Below, in pieces: positions 18,778-27,007 of a stretch of DNA of 53,262 bases. The notes under the pieces were generated by a model. It made no database searches. It had not been told where the DNA came from and saw only the letters and a list, made by a program, of their open reading frames with translations. The DNA is taken from positions 1-53,262 of the forward strand of contig NZ_SELS01000057.1 of the NCBI RefSeq assembly GCF_004197395.1, written 5' to 3'. How positions within the stretch are numbered: the stretch's first letter is position 1; each line of letters opens with the position of its first letter. This DNA comes from Paraburkholderia sp. UYCP14C. Lineage in GTDB: Bacteria > Pseudomonadota > Gammaproteobacteria > Burkholderiales > Burkholderiaceae. The position numbers and the translations under genes were made by a program.

Positions 18778-19653
18778 TCAGGCCCGAACCAGGCCCTGCT
18801 TTTCGAATGCGGACTTGAAGAACGCATCCAGACGTTCCGTCGTATTGGCCGACTGCTGATCGACCGCGTTCACTGCCCAGTACTCCGAATTCGGAATGCA
18901 CTCGTGCAGGTACATGGCGGCCGAAGTCGCATGCGATGCGTCTTGCCCAGGAATGATCAGCGTGGGAACGTTGAGCCCCAGCAGGTCTTCGGGCATGGCG
19001 CCCGGTGCGGTATCACGGTCAAACAGGCTCCAACCCATGCCGGTCACGATTGCGCGGTACTTCGCGGCGTCGAACGATGCAAATTCCTGCGCGAATTCCT
19101 TGCTCGTCTGGATCACAGATGCCCAGGGGCCGCAACGGGGATCTGCACCGAACGGCTTGCCGGTCGCCAACGCGAGTTCCACCACTGCGGTCATGCCGTT
19201 TTGGCTCACATATGCCAGGTGCTCGCAGAAGCGCTGATGACTGCTCATCCGGTAGCAGGCACCGCCGACAGGCCAGTAGAGGACTTGACCCAAAACGCGT
19301 TGCGGGTGCTGGACCGCGAATGCGATGACGGGCGAAACGCCCATGCAACCGCCCATCAGGAATGCGCGGTCGATACTCAGGTGATCGAGAAGGCCACGAC
19401 CTTGGGCAACCATGTCTGCCCAGGTCACGCGCTCGATACGGCCGCCCGACTGCCCGGTCTCGCGACGGTCAAAGACGATGCACTTAAAGCGCTTGCTCAG
19501 ATAGTCGAGAGGATTGACGCGGGCATAGACACCGAGCGTGGTCCACGTTTCGATAGTGGCATTGAAGCCGCCCGGGCTGTACATCAGAAGCGCGGGCCCG
19601 TCACCGATCACATCGTAACGCGTGGAAATCCCATCAACAGTAACGAAAGGCAT
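18778..19653 (-). CDS. Alpha/beta hydrolase with apparent Cys nucleophile
   Basis: A 291-residue alpha/beta hydrolase. The oxyanion region is MYSPGGFNA near 26, the FDRRETGQS motif is near 60, and the nucleophile elbow reads GGCMGVS near 101-107, so the usual Ser is a Cys, as in dienelactone hydrolases. The acid residue may be in IPGQDASHATS near 240, which also holds a His. The gene lies between the PanB-like and LigJ-like genes. A lactone- or C-C-bond-cleaving role in ring-fission chemistry is plausible. The substrate is unknown. Confidence 0.8.
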   Translation of the reverse strand: MPFVTVDGISTRYDVIGDGPALLMYSPGGFNATIETWTTLGVYARVNPLDYLSKRFKCIVFDRRETGQSGGRIERVTWADMVAQGRGLLDHLSIDRAFLMGGCMGVSPVIAFAVQHPQRVLGQVLYWPVGGACYRMSSHQRFCEHLAYVSQNGMTAVVELALATGKPFGADPRCGPWASVIQTSKEFAQEFASFDAAKYRAIVTGMGWSLFDRDTAPGAMPEDLLGLNVPTLIIPGQDASHATSAAMYLHECIPNSEYWAVNAVDQQSANTTERLDAFFKSAFEKQGLVRA

Positions 19654-19670
19654 GCGTGGCTCCCTGAGGT

Positions 19671-20507
19671 TCAGACTGCGGCTTTGGCTTTCGGGGTGCC
19701 CTTGATCTGCCTACCGGCGCGGACATCGGCAAACAGTTCGGTGAACGCATCCAGGGTCGTACGCGCCACATTTGCGTATTGCTCCAGTTCGGAGTCAAGG
19801 TTGCCCGCACCGTAGCCGATTGCAGCATGGGCCATGCGCACGCGACCATCGAGCCAGGGACCGCCGCCGAAACCACCAATGACAGGGATATCCACGGCCT
19901 TGCACACTGCCTCACCGGCTACCGGGCCCGAGTTCGTAAAGTCGATCATCGAGGCCCCCGCGGCTTCCATGATCTTTGCATCCTTGACCAGTTGGGCAAC
20001 CATGGCATCGGAGACCAGGGCGCCGTTTGCATTGCTGTATTGAATGCCGTATTTCAGTGCCGTTTGCGGCGTGATGCCGAACTGCGCCATCACCGGGATA
20101 CCGGCCTTGACCAGGGCGGCAATGGCTTCCGGATAGTCAGCGGCGCCGTCCAGTTTGATCATGTCGGCCCCTGCCTCCTTGACCAGACGGATACCGGCTT
20201 CCACCGCCGACTGGACACCACATTGGAGCGAACCGAAAGGCATGTCGGCGCAAACCAATGCACGCCTCGCGCCACGGCGAACCGCCCTGGATACGATGAT
20301 CATTTCGTCCAAAGTGATTTCGAGCGGGTTCTCGTGGCCCCAAACGTTGACGCCCACCGAGTCACCGACGATGAGCATATCGACGCCCGCACGTTCGGCA
20401 ATGCGAGCCATCTGCACATCCCAGGCAACCACGCCCATGATCTTCTGCCCATCGCGCTTCATCTGTTGAAGCGCCGGAATCGTGACTTGTTTATCGTTAG
20501 CTTGCAT
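19671..20507 (-). CDS. PanB-like (ketopantoate hydroxymethyltransferase family) enzyme
   Basis: A 278-residue TIM-barrel protein of the PEP mutase/PanB superfamily. It keeps the metal Asp residues in IVGDSVGVNVWGH (about 45) and CADMPFGS (about 85), and a Lys in IKLDG (about 115) where PanB has KxEG. The catalytic Glu region is changed (SMIDFTNSG), while IPVIGGFGGGPWLDG near 200 matches the PanB C-terminal motif. The start is ATG 20507; an in-frame TTG lies 18 bases upstream. The setting in a catabolic operon argues against pantothenate synthesis and for a hydroxymethyl transfer or retro-aldol on a 2-oxoacid. Confidence 0.75.
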   Translation of the reverse strand: MQANDKQVTIPALQQMKRDGQKIMGVVAWDVQMARIAERAGVDMLIVGDSVGVNVWGHENPLEITLDEMIIVSRAVRRGARRALVCADMPFGSLQCGVQSAVEAGIRLVKEAGADMIKLDGAADYPEAIAALVKAGIPVMAQFGITPQTALKYGIQYSNANGALVSDAMVAQLVKDAKIMEAAGASMIDFTNSGPVAGEAVCKAVDIPVIGGFGGGPWLDGRVRMAHAAIGYGAGNLDSELEQYANVARTTLDAFTELFADVRAGRQIKGTPKAKAAV

Positions 20508-20554
20508 ATCTGATTCGATTTTCAATTTCGATTTGGGATCCGTGGCCCGGAGGC

Positions 20555-21496
20555 TCAGCCCACGAGGTCCAGCGTACCGGCGGCAAAGAGATCCTCGAGC
20601 GCGTATTGCTGGGTCAAGATGCCCTGCTCCGACGCAAAACGAATGACGCTTTCGAGTGCCTGACGGTTGGGCTCGATACCGTACGGGAGCGGATCACCAC
20701 CCAGCGTGTCCATGACGCGGCCATAGAACTGGTCACCGCGTTGACGTTCCTGGGCCTGCGTTTGCCGGAGGCGTTCGAGCCACTGACGCTTCGAATTCAC
20801 GAATGCCTTGAAGAGCGTCGGCGCCAGCTCCGGGTTCCGTTCCAGTAGTTCGTTGCGAACTACGACCGTATGGTTGATCGGGTAGTAACCCGATTCGCGC
20901 ATGGCCGAGAAAGCCACGTTCTGTGCATCGGGGATCAGGGGTACCAGATTCGGATTTTCGACCTTGAGACCGACGGCCGCCGCCACTTCCCCCGAGATCA
21001 GCAGATCTTCGACCTTTTGGCCCGGTTCCACGGGCACTACATTGCTCGGTGCCTTGTACTCTGCCACGTGCTCATCGCCCGAGAGAACCCAGGTGATCTT
21101 CGAAAGATCAACACCGTATTGATGTTGGAGCACCGCCCGGGCCCACACACCGGCCGTCACCGTATAGCCACGATTGACACCGACCTTGCGGCCTTCCAGC
21201 TGGCGCGGGTGCTCGATGTCGAGATTGCGATTCACGAGGATGCCGCCATGGTGGAACGCGCGAACGATGAAAACAGGAAGCGCTGTAAACGGCTTACCGT
21301 GTGCCCGTGCGCACAGATAGGTCGTAATGGCCATCTCCGAGACATCGAACTCAGTACCGCGCACCATCCGCCGAAACGCCTGGATGATCGCCGGCACTTC
21401 TTCGAATTCCAGCCCCCATGGACCACTGTCAACCCTGCCGGTTTTCAGGGCCTCGGTATGCCCAAAGGTCTGGATGCAAGTCTTCAGAGTTGCCAT
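20555..21496 (-). CDS. Pht5-like protein (4,5-dihydroxyphthalate decarboxylase family), paralogue 1
   Basis: A 313-residue protein with the bilobal, periplasmic-binding-like fold of the Pht5 family. It shares with the paralogue at 23376 the FDVSEMAITTYL, PVFIVRAFHHGGILVN, GRKVGVNRGYTVTAGVW and YYPINHTVVVRNELL segments. There is no signal peptide, as expected for the cytoplasmic decarboxylase rather than a transport protein. The ATG at 21496 has GGAG upstream. It is second in the operon. Substrate not known; related members act on dihydroxylated aromatic dicarboxylates. Confidence 0.75.
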   Translation of the reverse strand: MATLKTCIQTFGHTEALKTGRVDSGPWGLEFEEVPAIIQAFRRMVRGTEFDVSEMAITTYLCARAHGKPFTALPVFIVRAFHHGGILVNRNLDIEHPRQLEGRKVGVNRGYTVTAGVWARAVLQHQYGVDLSKITWVLSGDEHVAEYKAPSNVVPVEPGQKVEDLLISGEVAAAVGLKVENPNLVPLIPDAQNVAFSAMRESGYYPINHTVVVRNELLERNPELAPTLFKAFVNSKRQWLERLRQTQAQERQRGDQFYGRVMDTLGGDPLPYGIEPNRQALESVIRFASEQGILTQQYALEDLFAAGTLDLVG

Positions 21497-21521
21497 TCAA
21501 AAAGTCTCCTATCAACGGCGG

Positions 21522-21821
21522 TTAGCAACAACCATCAACATAATCTTCAGGGACGATTAGCGAGCGCCTCAACCATTTCCAGGGCAAGTCCTCGTCATCG
21601 AATTCCGACATCGGTTTAAAGACCTTAAAGCGATGACGGCCCTCGTCGGTCCAAAACGCAACCACGGTCTCCAGCGGAGGACACCCGGGCGCCTGACACT
21701 CGAGCTCTGAAACCATGATCACGATTTCGCTCCCGAGCTCGAAGTTCGCGCGCACTGCCTCACGAATGCGGTCCGCATGGGACAGCGATAGAGGATCGGG
21801 CTTCCCGAAGTTTCCTAGCAT
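21522..21821 (-). CDS. Small conserved Cys-containing protein
   Basis: A 99-residue protein with a central motif ELECQAPGCPPLETVVAFW followed by RHRFKVFKP, and a C-terminal Cys-Cys. I have a recollection of such short ECxxPGCPP proteins near G3E GTPases in proteobacteria, but no function is known to me. It is the first gene of the nine-gene operon, 47 bases after the palindromic operator. ATG 21821 is used; a GTG lies one codon upstream. The Cys pairs could bind metal, which would fit the CobW gene in the same operon. Confidence 0.65.
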   Translation of the reverse strand: MLGNFGKPDPLSLSHADRIREAVRANFELGSEIVIMVSELECQAPGCPPLETVVAFWTDEGRHRFKVFKPMSEFDDEDLPWKWLRRSLIVPEDYVDGCC

Positions 21822-21867
21822 CACAGGTCCTGCAGGTTTGATCGCAAAACTTTACTGAACGCCGCGC

Positions 21868-21884
21868 GTTCCTTTATACGGAAC
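21868..21884. promoter_or_regulatory. Palindromic operator 2 (nine-gene operon promoter)
   Basis: GTTCCTTTATACGGAAC, a full match to GTTCC-N7-GGAAC, placed 47 bases upstream of the ATG at 21821. It probably controls the minus-strand operon 13640-21821. Confidence 0.75.
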
Positions 21885-22082
21885 CTTGTTCTACTTACAA
21901 AGTCAAACATATCACTTAGGGCTCGCAGCGTCAATGAAACATGGAGCGTCATGAGTCTTCTGGTTGCGAATGCACGCCAGATCATTTCGATCTGGTGCAG
22001 TAACGTTGGATTTTTCTTGTGGCAATCCGAGCGGCCATCTGCGATCTGGACGACTCGCTATGGCCTGCGCTCGTATGTCCAG

Positions 22083-22200
22083 GCTCAGATGACCCGCATC
22101 AAGCGCTGTATCGGTGCGCGTCTGCTGGCGCGTAAGATGGAATCGCAGCCGCGTGAGGGCGTGGCTATCGCCAACCCGCCGAACCTGTGGACTCGTTCGG
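22083..22200 (+). pseudogene. IS5-like transposase C-terminal fragment
   Basis: One plus-strand frame reads MTRIKRCIGARLLARKMESQPRE, resembling the C-terminal signature of IS5-type transposases. The following residues drift from the family, and the remainder of the gene is absent. It shares about 45 bases with the fragment at 13572. Apart from this and operator 2, the stretch 21825-22250 shows no gene. Confidence 0.45.
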
Positions 22201-22250
22201 CAGTTGCGTGCGCGTCAAAAAGTGGATTGCAGTTTGCTTCTATATTCGCA

Positions 22251-22487
22251 TCATCTGCCGGCCTGCATAACCGGCCTTTCAGGCTCGGGCGGAAAAACAC
22301 ACCATTTCCCATCTCGGTGGTGATAGAAGAACAAAGCCTTCGAGCCGGATCCATTGTCCGCAACGACACAAACGTAGCGCCCGATCCTGGATCGTCCGTA
22401 GTGGCTGACTCTGAACCCTCGCTCGGGGTCTGGCGACAACCAATCGTAGACCATTGCTCTCAACGACCGCCCTACACTTTCCATCAT
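22251..22487 (-). CDS. Small hypothetical protein
   Basis: A possible 78-residue protein beginning MMESVGRSLRAM, with RVSHYGRSRIGRYVCVV and ALFFYHHRDGKWCVFPPE segments that look like genuine protein rather than antisense noise. The ATG at 22487 has GGAG six bases upstream; another ATG is three codons earlier. The function is not recognised. It lies downstream of the hemerythrin gene on the same strand. Confidence 0.4.
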   Translation of the reverse strand: MMESVGRSLRAMVYDWLSPDPERGFRVSHYGRSRIGRYVCVVADNGSGSKALFFYHHRDGKWCVFPPEPERPVMQAGR

Positions 22488-22568
22488 ATTCTCCATCCTG
22501 CCTGCACTGAGGCTTCGTCACCAGGAGCGCGCGAGGAACTTGCCGCGAAACCCGCTCTACCTTACAGG

Positions 22569-23063
22569 CTATTTGGTCCGTCGCAGCACAACTGGCTTTC
22601 CACCCATCGTCTGTTTCGTCATCCACGCTGCCAACGCGGAATCCAGGTAGTCAGCATGGCCGGGAAACCAGCCAAACAGATGCATACCAAAATCATGAAC
22701 GACCTCCGCGTTGATCTTTCCCGCTTCGACTGCCGCCCTGACCTCGCGCACCGATTTCAGAACAGCCGCATGTTCTTTGATGTGGCAATCTCGTGGCGGG
22801 AAATTCGTCGTGCGCATCCATTCGTCTTCCTGCTCGAAATGGCTGACCGCGTGTTTCTCAAATGCATCGATCGCGGCCAGCGCATTCGTATCGGTACAGG
22901 TCACGAGCCGTAGCACTACCTCGTAGAATTCCTCGTGTACGTCATCCATCGGGGTGAAACCTAGCAACCGTGCATCTGACCAGATCATGCTAGTGTCACT
23001 TTCCCGCACCGGTACTTCGATGTCCGCCGTTGCGGATACGTGTGTAAGATCTCTTGCGTTCAT
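22569..23063 (-). CDS. Bacteriohemerythrin
   Basis: A 164-residue hemerythrin-like O2-binding protein. The di-iron ligands are recognisable: MDDVHEEFY (His near 42, Glu nearby), HAVSHFEQEDEW (two His and Glu near 73-80), HIKEHAAVL (about 94-98) and FGWFPGHADYLD near the C-terminus. The ATG at 23063 follows GAGAGAA. It sits behind the oxygenase operon but beyond a terminator. It may store or deliver O2 to oxygenases or sense O2; that link is inference. Confidence 0.85.
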   Translation of the reverse strand: MNARDLTHVSATADIEVPVRESDTSMIWSDARLLGFTPMDDVHEEFYEVVLRLVTCTDTNALAAIDAFEKHAVSHFEQEDEWMRTTNFPPRDCHIKEHAAVLKSVREVRAAVEAGKINAEVVHDFGMHLFGWFPGHADYLDSALAAWMTKQTMGGKPVVLRRTK

Positions 23064-23138
23064 CAATTTCTCTCAAATCAACGCCATCGCCAATGAACCA
23101 CAAATAATGGTGCTAAAAAGGTCCCACAACAACTCCGG

Positions 23139-23324
23139 CTATATCAAACGAGTCAGACTGACGCACGCTGCAAAAACAGCGAAACTTGCGCTTGTAGTCA
23201 ACGCGGCCACGCCAGCATGATGAGGCTCGATCAGCAATATAAACGCCGTCAGCACAGCACCGAATGTTGCCCAAGCGGTGCGATACAAAGGACCGCAGGA
23301 GCTGTTGCATGATGATGGTTTCAC
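23139..23324 (-). CDS. Small putative membrane protein
   Basis: A 61-residue reading frame whose residues about 17-58 form two hydrophobic stretches (TFGAVLTAFILLI and a SASFAVFAACVSL segment) separated by a short polar turn. Homology is not recognised. It lies just beyond the hairpin that follows the decarboxylase gene. The coding call is tentative. Confidence 0.35.
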   Translation of the reverse strand: MKPSSCNSSCGPLYRTAWATFGAVLTAFILLIEPHHAGVAALTTSASFAVFAACVSLTRLI

Positions 23325-23342
23325 TCGATCGAAGACAAAATC

Positions 23343-23360
23343 GCCGGGGATTTTCCCGGC
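23343..23360. terminator. Terminator after the decarboxylase gene
   Basis: The stem GCCGGG / CCCGGC with a short AT-rich loop, 16 bases past the decarboxylase stop. A T-rich run flanks it on the plus-strand side. A likely intrinsic terminator of the 23376-26852 operon. Confidence 0.6.
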
Positions 23361-23375
23361 TTTCTTGAAGACCGA

Positions 23376-24368
23376 CTAAATGCTGAAGCTTTCGAGGCTC
23401 GCCGGATGGAAGAGATCCTGCGCTTTCAGCAGGCGGCTCGACAGTCCTTCCGCGTAATGCTGCGTCAGGAATCGGTTGAGCGTATGTTCGTTCACGGCGA
23501 AACCGTACGACCAGAAATCGTCACCCATCAATTCACGCGCGGCGCGAAGCTGAGTCTCGATAAACGGCAATGTCACCTTCGTAGCCGAGGTATCGGTCAG
23601 GCGGTGCAGCGCGATCGCTTTCGATTTCTCGAAGGCCTTCATCACCGACATCGGCAGCCACGGATGCCGTTCAACGAGCGTGCGCCGGATGCCGAGCGTG
23701 TGCATGATCGGGAATAGCTTCGTTTTGCGATACCAGGCCACCGCTTCTGCCTGCGGATCATCGAACAGATACTTCACGTTCGGGGAGCCGCGATCGAAAC
23801 ACGACGGTGCGCGCGGGCCGATCAGCGCATCGATTTCGGCGGCTTCGAGCATGCCGGAAATCGTTTTGCCTTCGGGAGCATTCACCAGTTCCACATCTTT
23901 GGGCAGATTCAGGCTGACTTTTTCGACGCGTGTCGGGTCTTCGTAACCACCGCGCACCCACGTGACATCCGACGCCTTGATGTCGTACTCCTCTTCGAGG
24001 AACAGGCGCACCCACACGTTGGCCGTCAACTGGTATTCGGGTACGCCGATGCGTTTGCCCTTCAGATCTTCCGGTTTGTTGATACCCGCGTTCACGTTCA
24101 CATACACCGACGTGTGCCGAAACGCTCGCGACGGAAATACCGGAATAGCCACGTAAGCCGACGTACCGGCTGCGGTCTTCACCGAATAGCTGCTCAGCGA
24201 CAGTTCGCAGATGTCGTAATCCGCATGACGCAGCGCGCGAAAAAAGATCTCTTCCGGTTCCTGCAACATGAACGTCGGATCGACACCCTCGATCTGCACT
24301 TCACCATCGACGAGCGGGCGCATACGGTCATAGGGGCCGACCGCAACTGAAAGCTGCAACTTGCTCAC
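23376..24368 (-). CDS. 4,5-dihydroxyphthalate decarboxylase-like protein (Pht5 family), paralogue 2
   Basis: A 330-residue Pht5-family protein. The N-terminus KLQLSVAVGPYDRMRPL, the segments ICELSLSSY, IPVFPSRAFRHTSVYVN, KRIGVPEYQLTANVWVR and FPIMHTLGIRR match the decarboxylase that converts 4,5-dihydroxyphthalate to protocatechuate. The start is GTG 24368, preceded by AAGGAG; upstream in-frame codons are not protein-like. It is encoded directly after the reductase, which follows the Rieske oxygenase, reproducing the phthalate logic of dihydroxylation then decarboxylation. The exact substrate could be another aromatic polycarboxylate. Confidence 0.85.
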   Translation of the reverse strand: MSKLQLSVAVGPYDRMRPLVDGEVQIEGVDPTFMLQEPEEIFFRALRHADYDICELSLSSYSVKTAAGTSAYVAIPVFPSRAFRHTSVYVNVNAGINKPEDLKGKRIGVPEYQLTANVWVRLFLEEEYDIKASDVTWVRGGYEDPTRVEKVSLNLPKDVELVNAPEGKTISGMLEAAEIDALIGPRAPSCFDRGSPNVKYLFDDPQAEAVAWYRKTKLFPIMHTLGIRRTLVERHPWLPMSVMKAFEKSKAIALHRLTDTSATKVTLPFIETQLRAARELMGDDFWSYGFAVNEHTLNRFLTQHYAEGLSSRLLKAQDLFHPASLESFSI

Positions 24369-24396
24369 ACTGTCTCCTTGAAGAAGTGAAGAAATA

Positions 24397-25434
24397 TCAA
24401 TAGAACTGGTCGAAGTGCACCTGTTCGAACGACACCTTGCGCGCCAGCAGCATCTTCTGGATCGCCTGGCCCATCGCAGGAGGACCCGCAAAGTAGATTT
24501 CCATGTCGCGCAGGCTGTCACCGAACAACGACTCGGCCAGTTCGTGCACATAGCCAGTGTGACCGTCCCATGGGTCGCCACCCGCATCCGAAACGGCCGC
24601 GTCGAAATGAAGATGCTTGCCGAAACGCTCGAGCGCTTCGAGCATGTCACGTCCGCACACATCGCGCGGCGTACGACCGCCGTACAGGAAGTGCAGTTTG
24701 ACGTCCTGCATTTCCTGGTCTGCGGCCACGCCGCGCGCAATCGATATCATCGGGGCAAGGCCCGAACCGCCGGCGAGACACAGAATGTCACGCTTCACGT
24801 GCCGACGCAGATAAGCCATACCGTAGGGGCCATCGATCTCGATCTGCTCGCCCGTCGCCAGTTTGTCGAAGAGCGCATTACTACCCTGACCATTCGGTAC
24901 GCGGCGCACCTGGAAATCGAGGACCTTTGCATCCGAGCCGTGAACGATGTTGCTCATCGAATAGGCTCGTTGACCGTGAACACCGGGGAGCGCCAGTAGT
25001 GCGTATTGTCCTGGTTCGAATCGCATGTCATCCGAAAGCTCGAAACGGAACTCTCCGATGTCGTGCGTAACGGGGCGGCGCGATGTGAGCGTACCCGTCA
25101 CGCGCTTCGGTTGATGGATGGGCGCGTAGTGCTGATTGGGACGCAACTTGATTGTGCAATCGCCTCGCGGCACGCTCTGACAGCCGAGATAACGACGGCG
25201 CTCCCGATCCTTCGCTGTCCAACCAGGTGCCTCGGGCCATTTGGCGTCAACGTCACCTTCGATCAGTTCGAATTTGCAATTACCGCACGCACCTACGTTG
25301 CACTCGTACGGAAATGCGATGTGGTTACGAAGTGCCGATCGCAACAGCACGTCATCGTTGGCACATTCGAACGACTGATCAGTACCCGCGAGCGTGATGC
25401 GATGTTTCTGGTTATTCACGAGAGTCTCATTCAT
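24397..25434 (-). CDS. Ferredoxin-NAD(P)H reductase component of an oxygenase
   Basis: A 345-residue flavoprotein reductase. An N-terminal plant-type [2Fe-2S] domain holds CNVGACGNC and a later YLGCQS cysteine within the first 85 residues. The FAD domain contains RAYSMSN near 158 and the NAD domain begins with LAGGSGLAP near 215; YFAGPPAMG is near 315. It resembles the reductases of benzoate, toluene and other ring oxygenases. It should pass electrons from NAD(P)H to the Rieske ferredoxin or oxygenase encoded alongside. Confidence 0.9.
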   Translation of the reverse strand: MNETLVNNQKHRITLAGTDQSFECANDDVLLRSALRNHIAFPYECNVGACGNCKFELIEGDVDAKWPEAPGWTAKDRERRRYLGCQSVPRGDCTIKLRPNQHYAPIHQPKRVTGTLTSRRPVTHDIGEFRFELSDDMRFEPGQYALLALPGVHGQRAYSMSNIVHGSDAKVLDFQVRRVPNGQGSNALFDKLATGEQIEIDGPYGMAYLRRHVKRDILCLAGGSGLAPMISIARGVAADQEMQDVKLHFLYGGRTPRDVCGRDMLEALERFGKHLHFDAAVSDAGGDPWDGHTGYVHELAESLFGDSLRDMEIYFAGPPAMGQAIQKMLLARKVSFEQVHFDQFY

Positions 25435-25497
25435 GTCGAAGTATTCGCACTTTTCGCCTATTTGCTGGTGGCTTACACGAAAGAACCGCGGCTTCTT

Positions 25498-25538
25498 ACG
25501 CCGTTACCGCCAGATTTTTCACGGATCGAACGAATACC
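25498..25538 (+). repeat. 41-base dispersed repeat, copy A
   Basis: Matches the reverse complement of 32871-32911 at about 37 of 41 positions (core TACCGCCAGATTTT then GGATCGA and CGAATACC). It lies between the reductase and oxygenase genes. Function unknown. Confidence 0.6.
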
Positions 25539-25562
25539 CATTTGAACAGCGGAACTACAAAC

Positions 25563-26852
25563 TCAGATCGATTGGTGCTTCTTGCCTTCTTCCGCGATCA
25601 TCGCCTCGCGTGCGCCTTCGCTGAACGGCGTTTCACGCTTGAGTAGAATGGCGACCGAACGAACCTTCTGCGACTCCGGATCACGGCCCGGCGGCAGCGT
25701 GCCGTTTTCGACGAGTGCACGTGCAGACTTCATAATTCGGCTGCGCATCATGATGATGCCGTTGTCGGTGCCCACCAGGTTCTCTCTCGTACGATCCTGG
25801 ATCGGCCCCATGCTCTCCTGAAGCGAAGCGTCCTGCATGGCGATGCCTTCGACACCGCTGTACGTCGTGCCTGCCCTCTGTGCTGCCCGGTCCATCAGAT
25901 AGTTGTTCGTCTTGTTTTGCTCGGGAACGTAGTTGCTGCCCGGCACGTAGCGCACGTGAATGCCCTTGCCGTCTTTCATCGCCTGCACTTCTGCTTGCGT
26001 CAGATCGCGCGTGGGATGGTAATCGAAGCTCCAGGCCCAGCAATGGTGATCATCGATCGGCACCCAGAAGTGGCCGTGCACCGGGTGGTCGCCGCGCGGA
26101 GGAACCATCGTGAAGCAAGGCATGACCCACGGCGTGATGCGCCAGTAATACTGATCGTCCTCCGCATTGCGCCGCACGCCGATTGCCAGACCGCCCGGCG
26201 CTTCGAGAACCTCGAACACCGGAGAGAGGTCGTTCAGGTTGTACTGGTTGCCCTTCGCGCCCTTGAACAGTGGATCGGAGTTGAGGCTACCGCTGTGCAG
26301 GAACGAAACGTGACTCGAATCGATGCCGCCTTCGAGTGCCTGCAACCAGTTGCATTCCTGGATCCGCTTGCTCATGAACGACTGGGATGTCGGCACGGTC
26401 GAGAATTCCCATGCAGGCAGAGGCGGCTGCTGATCGGCCGGCCCCATGTAGACCCAAATGACGCCGCCCTGTTCGACGAGCGGATACGATTTCAGCTTGA
26501 TCCTTTGCGCGTAGCCGCTTTCCTTCGCTTCGGACGGCACCTCGGTGCACTGACCGGTCACGTCGTATTTCCAGCCGTGGTACGGACAGCGAATACCGCC
26601 TTCCTCATTACGGCCGAACCATAGCGACACGCCACGGTGTGCGCAGAACTCATCGATCAAGCCCAGCTTGCCTTCCGAATCCCGGAACGCAAGCATGCGT
26701 TCCGAGAGCAGTTGCAGGCGAACCGGTTCGCCGCCCGGTTGCGCCAGCTCTTCCGACAGAAGCGCCGGCAGCCAGTAACGACGGAATAGTTCGCCCATCG
26801 GCGTGCCGGGACCGGTTTGTGTGACGAGATCGTTTTGTTCTTTTCTCAACAT
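25563..26852 (-). CDS. Rieske non-heme iron oxygenase, large subunit (phthalate 4,5-dioxygenase-like)
   Basis: A 429-residue ring-hydroxylating oxygenase. The Rieske ligands are in FCAHRG and CPYHGWKY (about residues 70-95). The mononuclear iron site is GGIDSSHVSFLHSG near 175. The length and the early N-terminal motif GELFRRYWLPALL match the phthalate 4,5-dioxygenase / vanillate demethylase group, which works without a beta subunit. The start is ATG 26852, with GAGGGA upstream. It heads an operon with reductase and decarboxylase, and a Rieske ferredoxin gene is divergent. Confidence 0.9.
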   Translation of the reverse strand: MLRKEQNDLVTQTGPGTPMGELFRRYWLPALLSEELAQPGGEPVRLQLLSERMLAFRDSEGKLGLIDEFCAHRGVSLWFGRNEEGGIRCPYHGWKYDVTGQCTEVPSEAKESGYAQRIKLKSYPLVEQGGVIWVYMGPADQQPPLPAWEFSTVPTSQSFMSKRIQECNWLQALEGGIDSSHVSFLHSGSLNSDPLFKGAKGNQYNLNDLSPVFEVLEAPGGLAIGVRRNAEDDQYYWRITPWVMPCFTMVPPRGDHPVHGHFWVPIDDHHCWAWSFDYHPTRDLTQAEVQAMKDGKGIHVRYVPGSNYVPEQNKTNNYLMDRAAQRAGTTYSGVEGIAMQDASLQESMGPIQDRTRENLVGTDNGIIMMRSRIMKSARALVENGTLPPGRDPESQKVRSVAILLKRETPFSEGAREAMIAEEGKKHQSI

Positions 26853-26925
26853 GGTATGTCCCTCAAGGTTGCTGTTTTCTCGCGCGACGCAGTTTAGTGA
26901 CGCTTGCAATCTGCTTGCGTCTTGC

Positions 26926-26942
26926 GTTCTTTTATACAGAAC
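26926..26942. promoter_or_regulatory. Palindromic operator 3 (oxygenase / ferredoxin divergent promoter)
   Basis: GTTCTTTTATACAGAAC, a perfect inverted repeat that differs from GTTCC-N7-GGAAC only by a compensated C/G pair. It is 73 bases from the oxygenase start and 65 from the ferredoxin start, so one site could serve both. Confidence 0.7.
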
Positions 26943-27007
26943 GCTGTTCACAACACAAGAACAAAGTTATCATTGGACCCACAACATGTCAACGATGGAG
27001 ATTCCCT

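Noticed and set aside
16880-20513. Long plus-strand frames across 16880-17932, 18775-19815 and 19779-20513
   Set aside because: All antisense to the aldolase, hydratase, hydrolase and PanB-like genes; no recognisable domains.
21951-22913. Plus-strand frame of 320 residues
   Set aside because: Mostly antisense of the hemerythrin and small hypothetical genes; only a short early part resembles a transposase tail.
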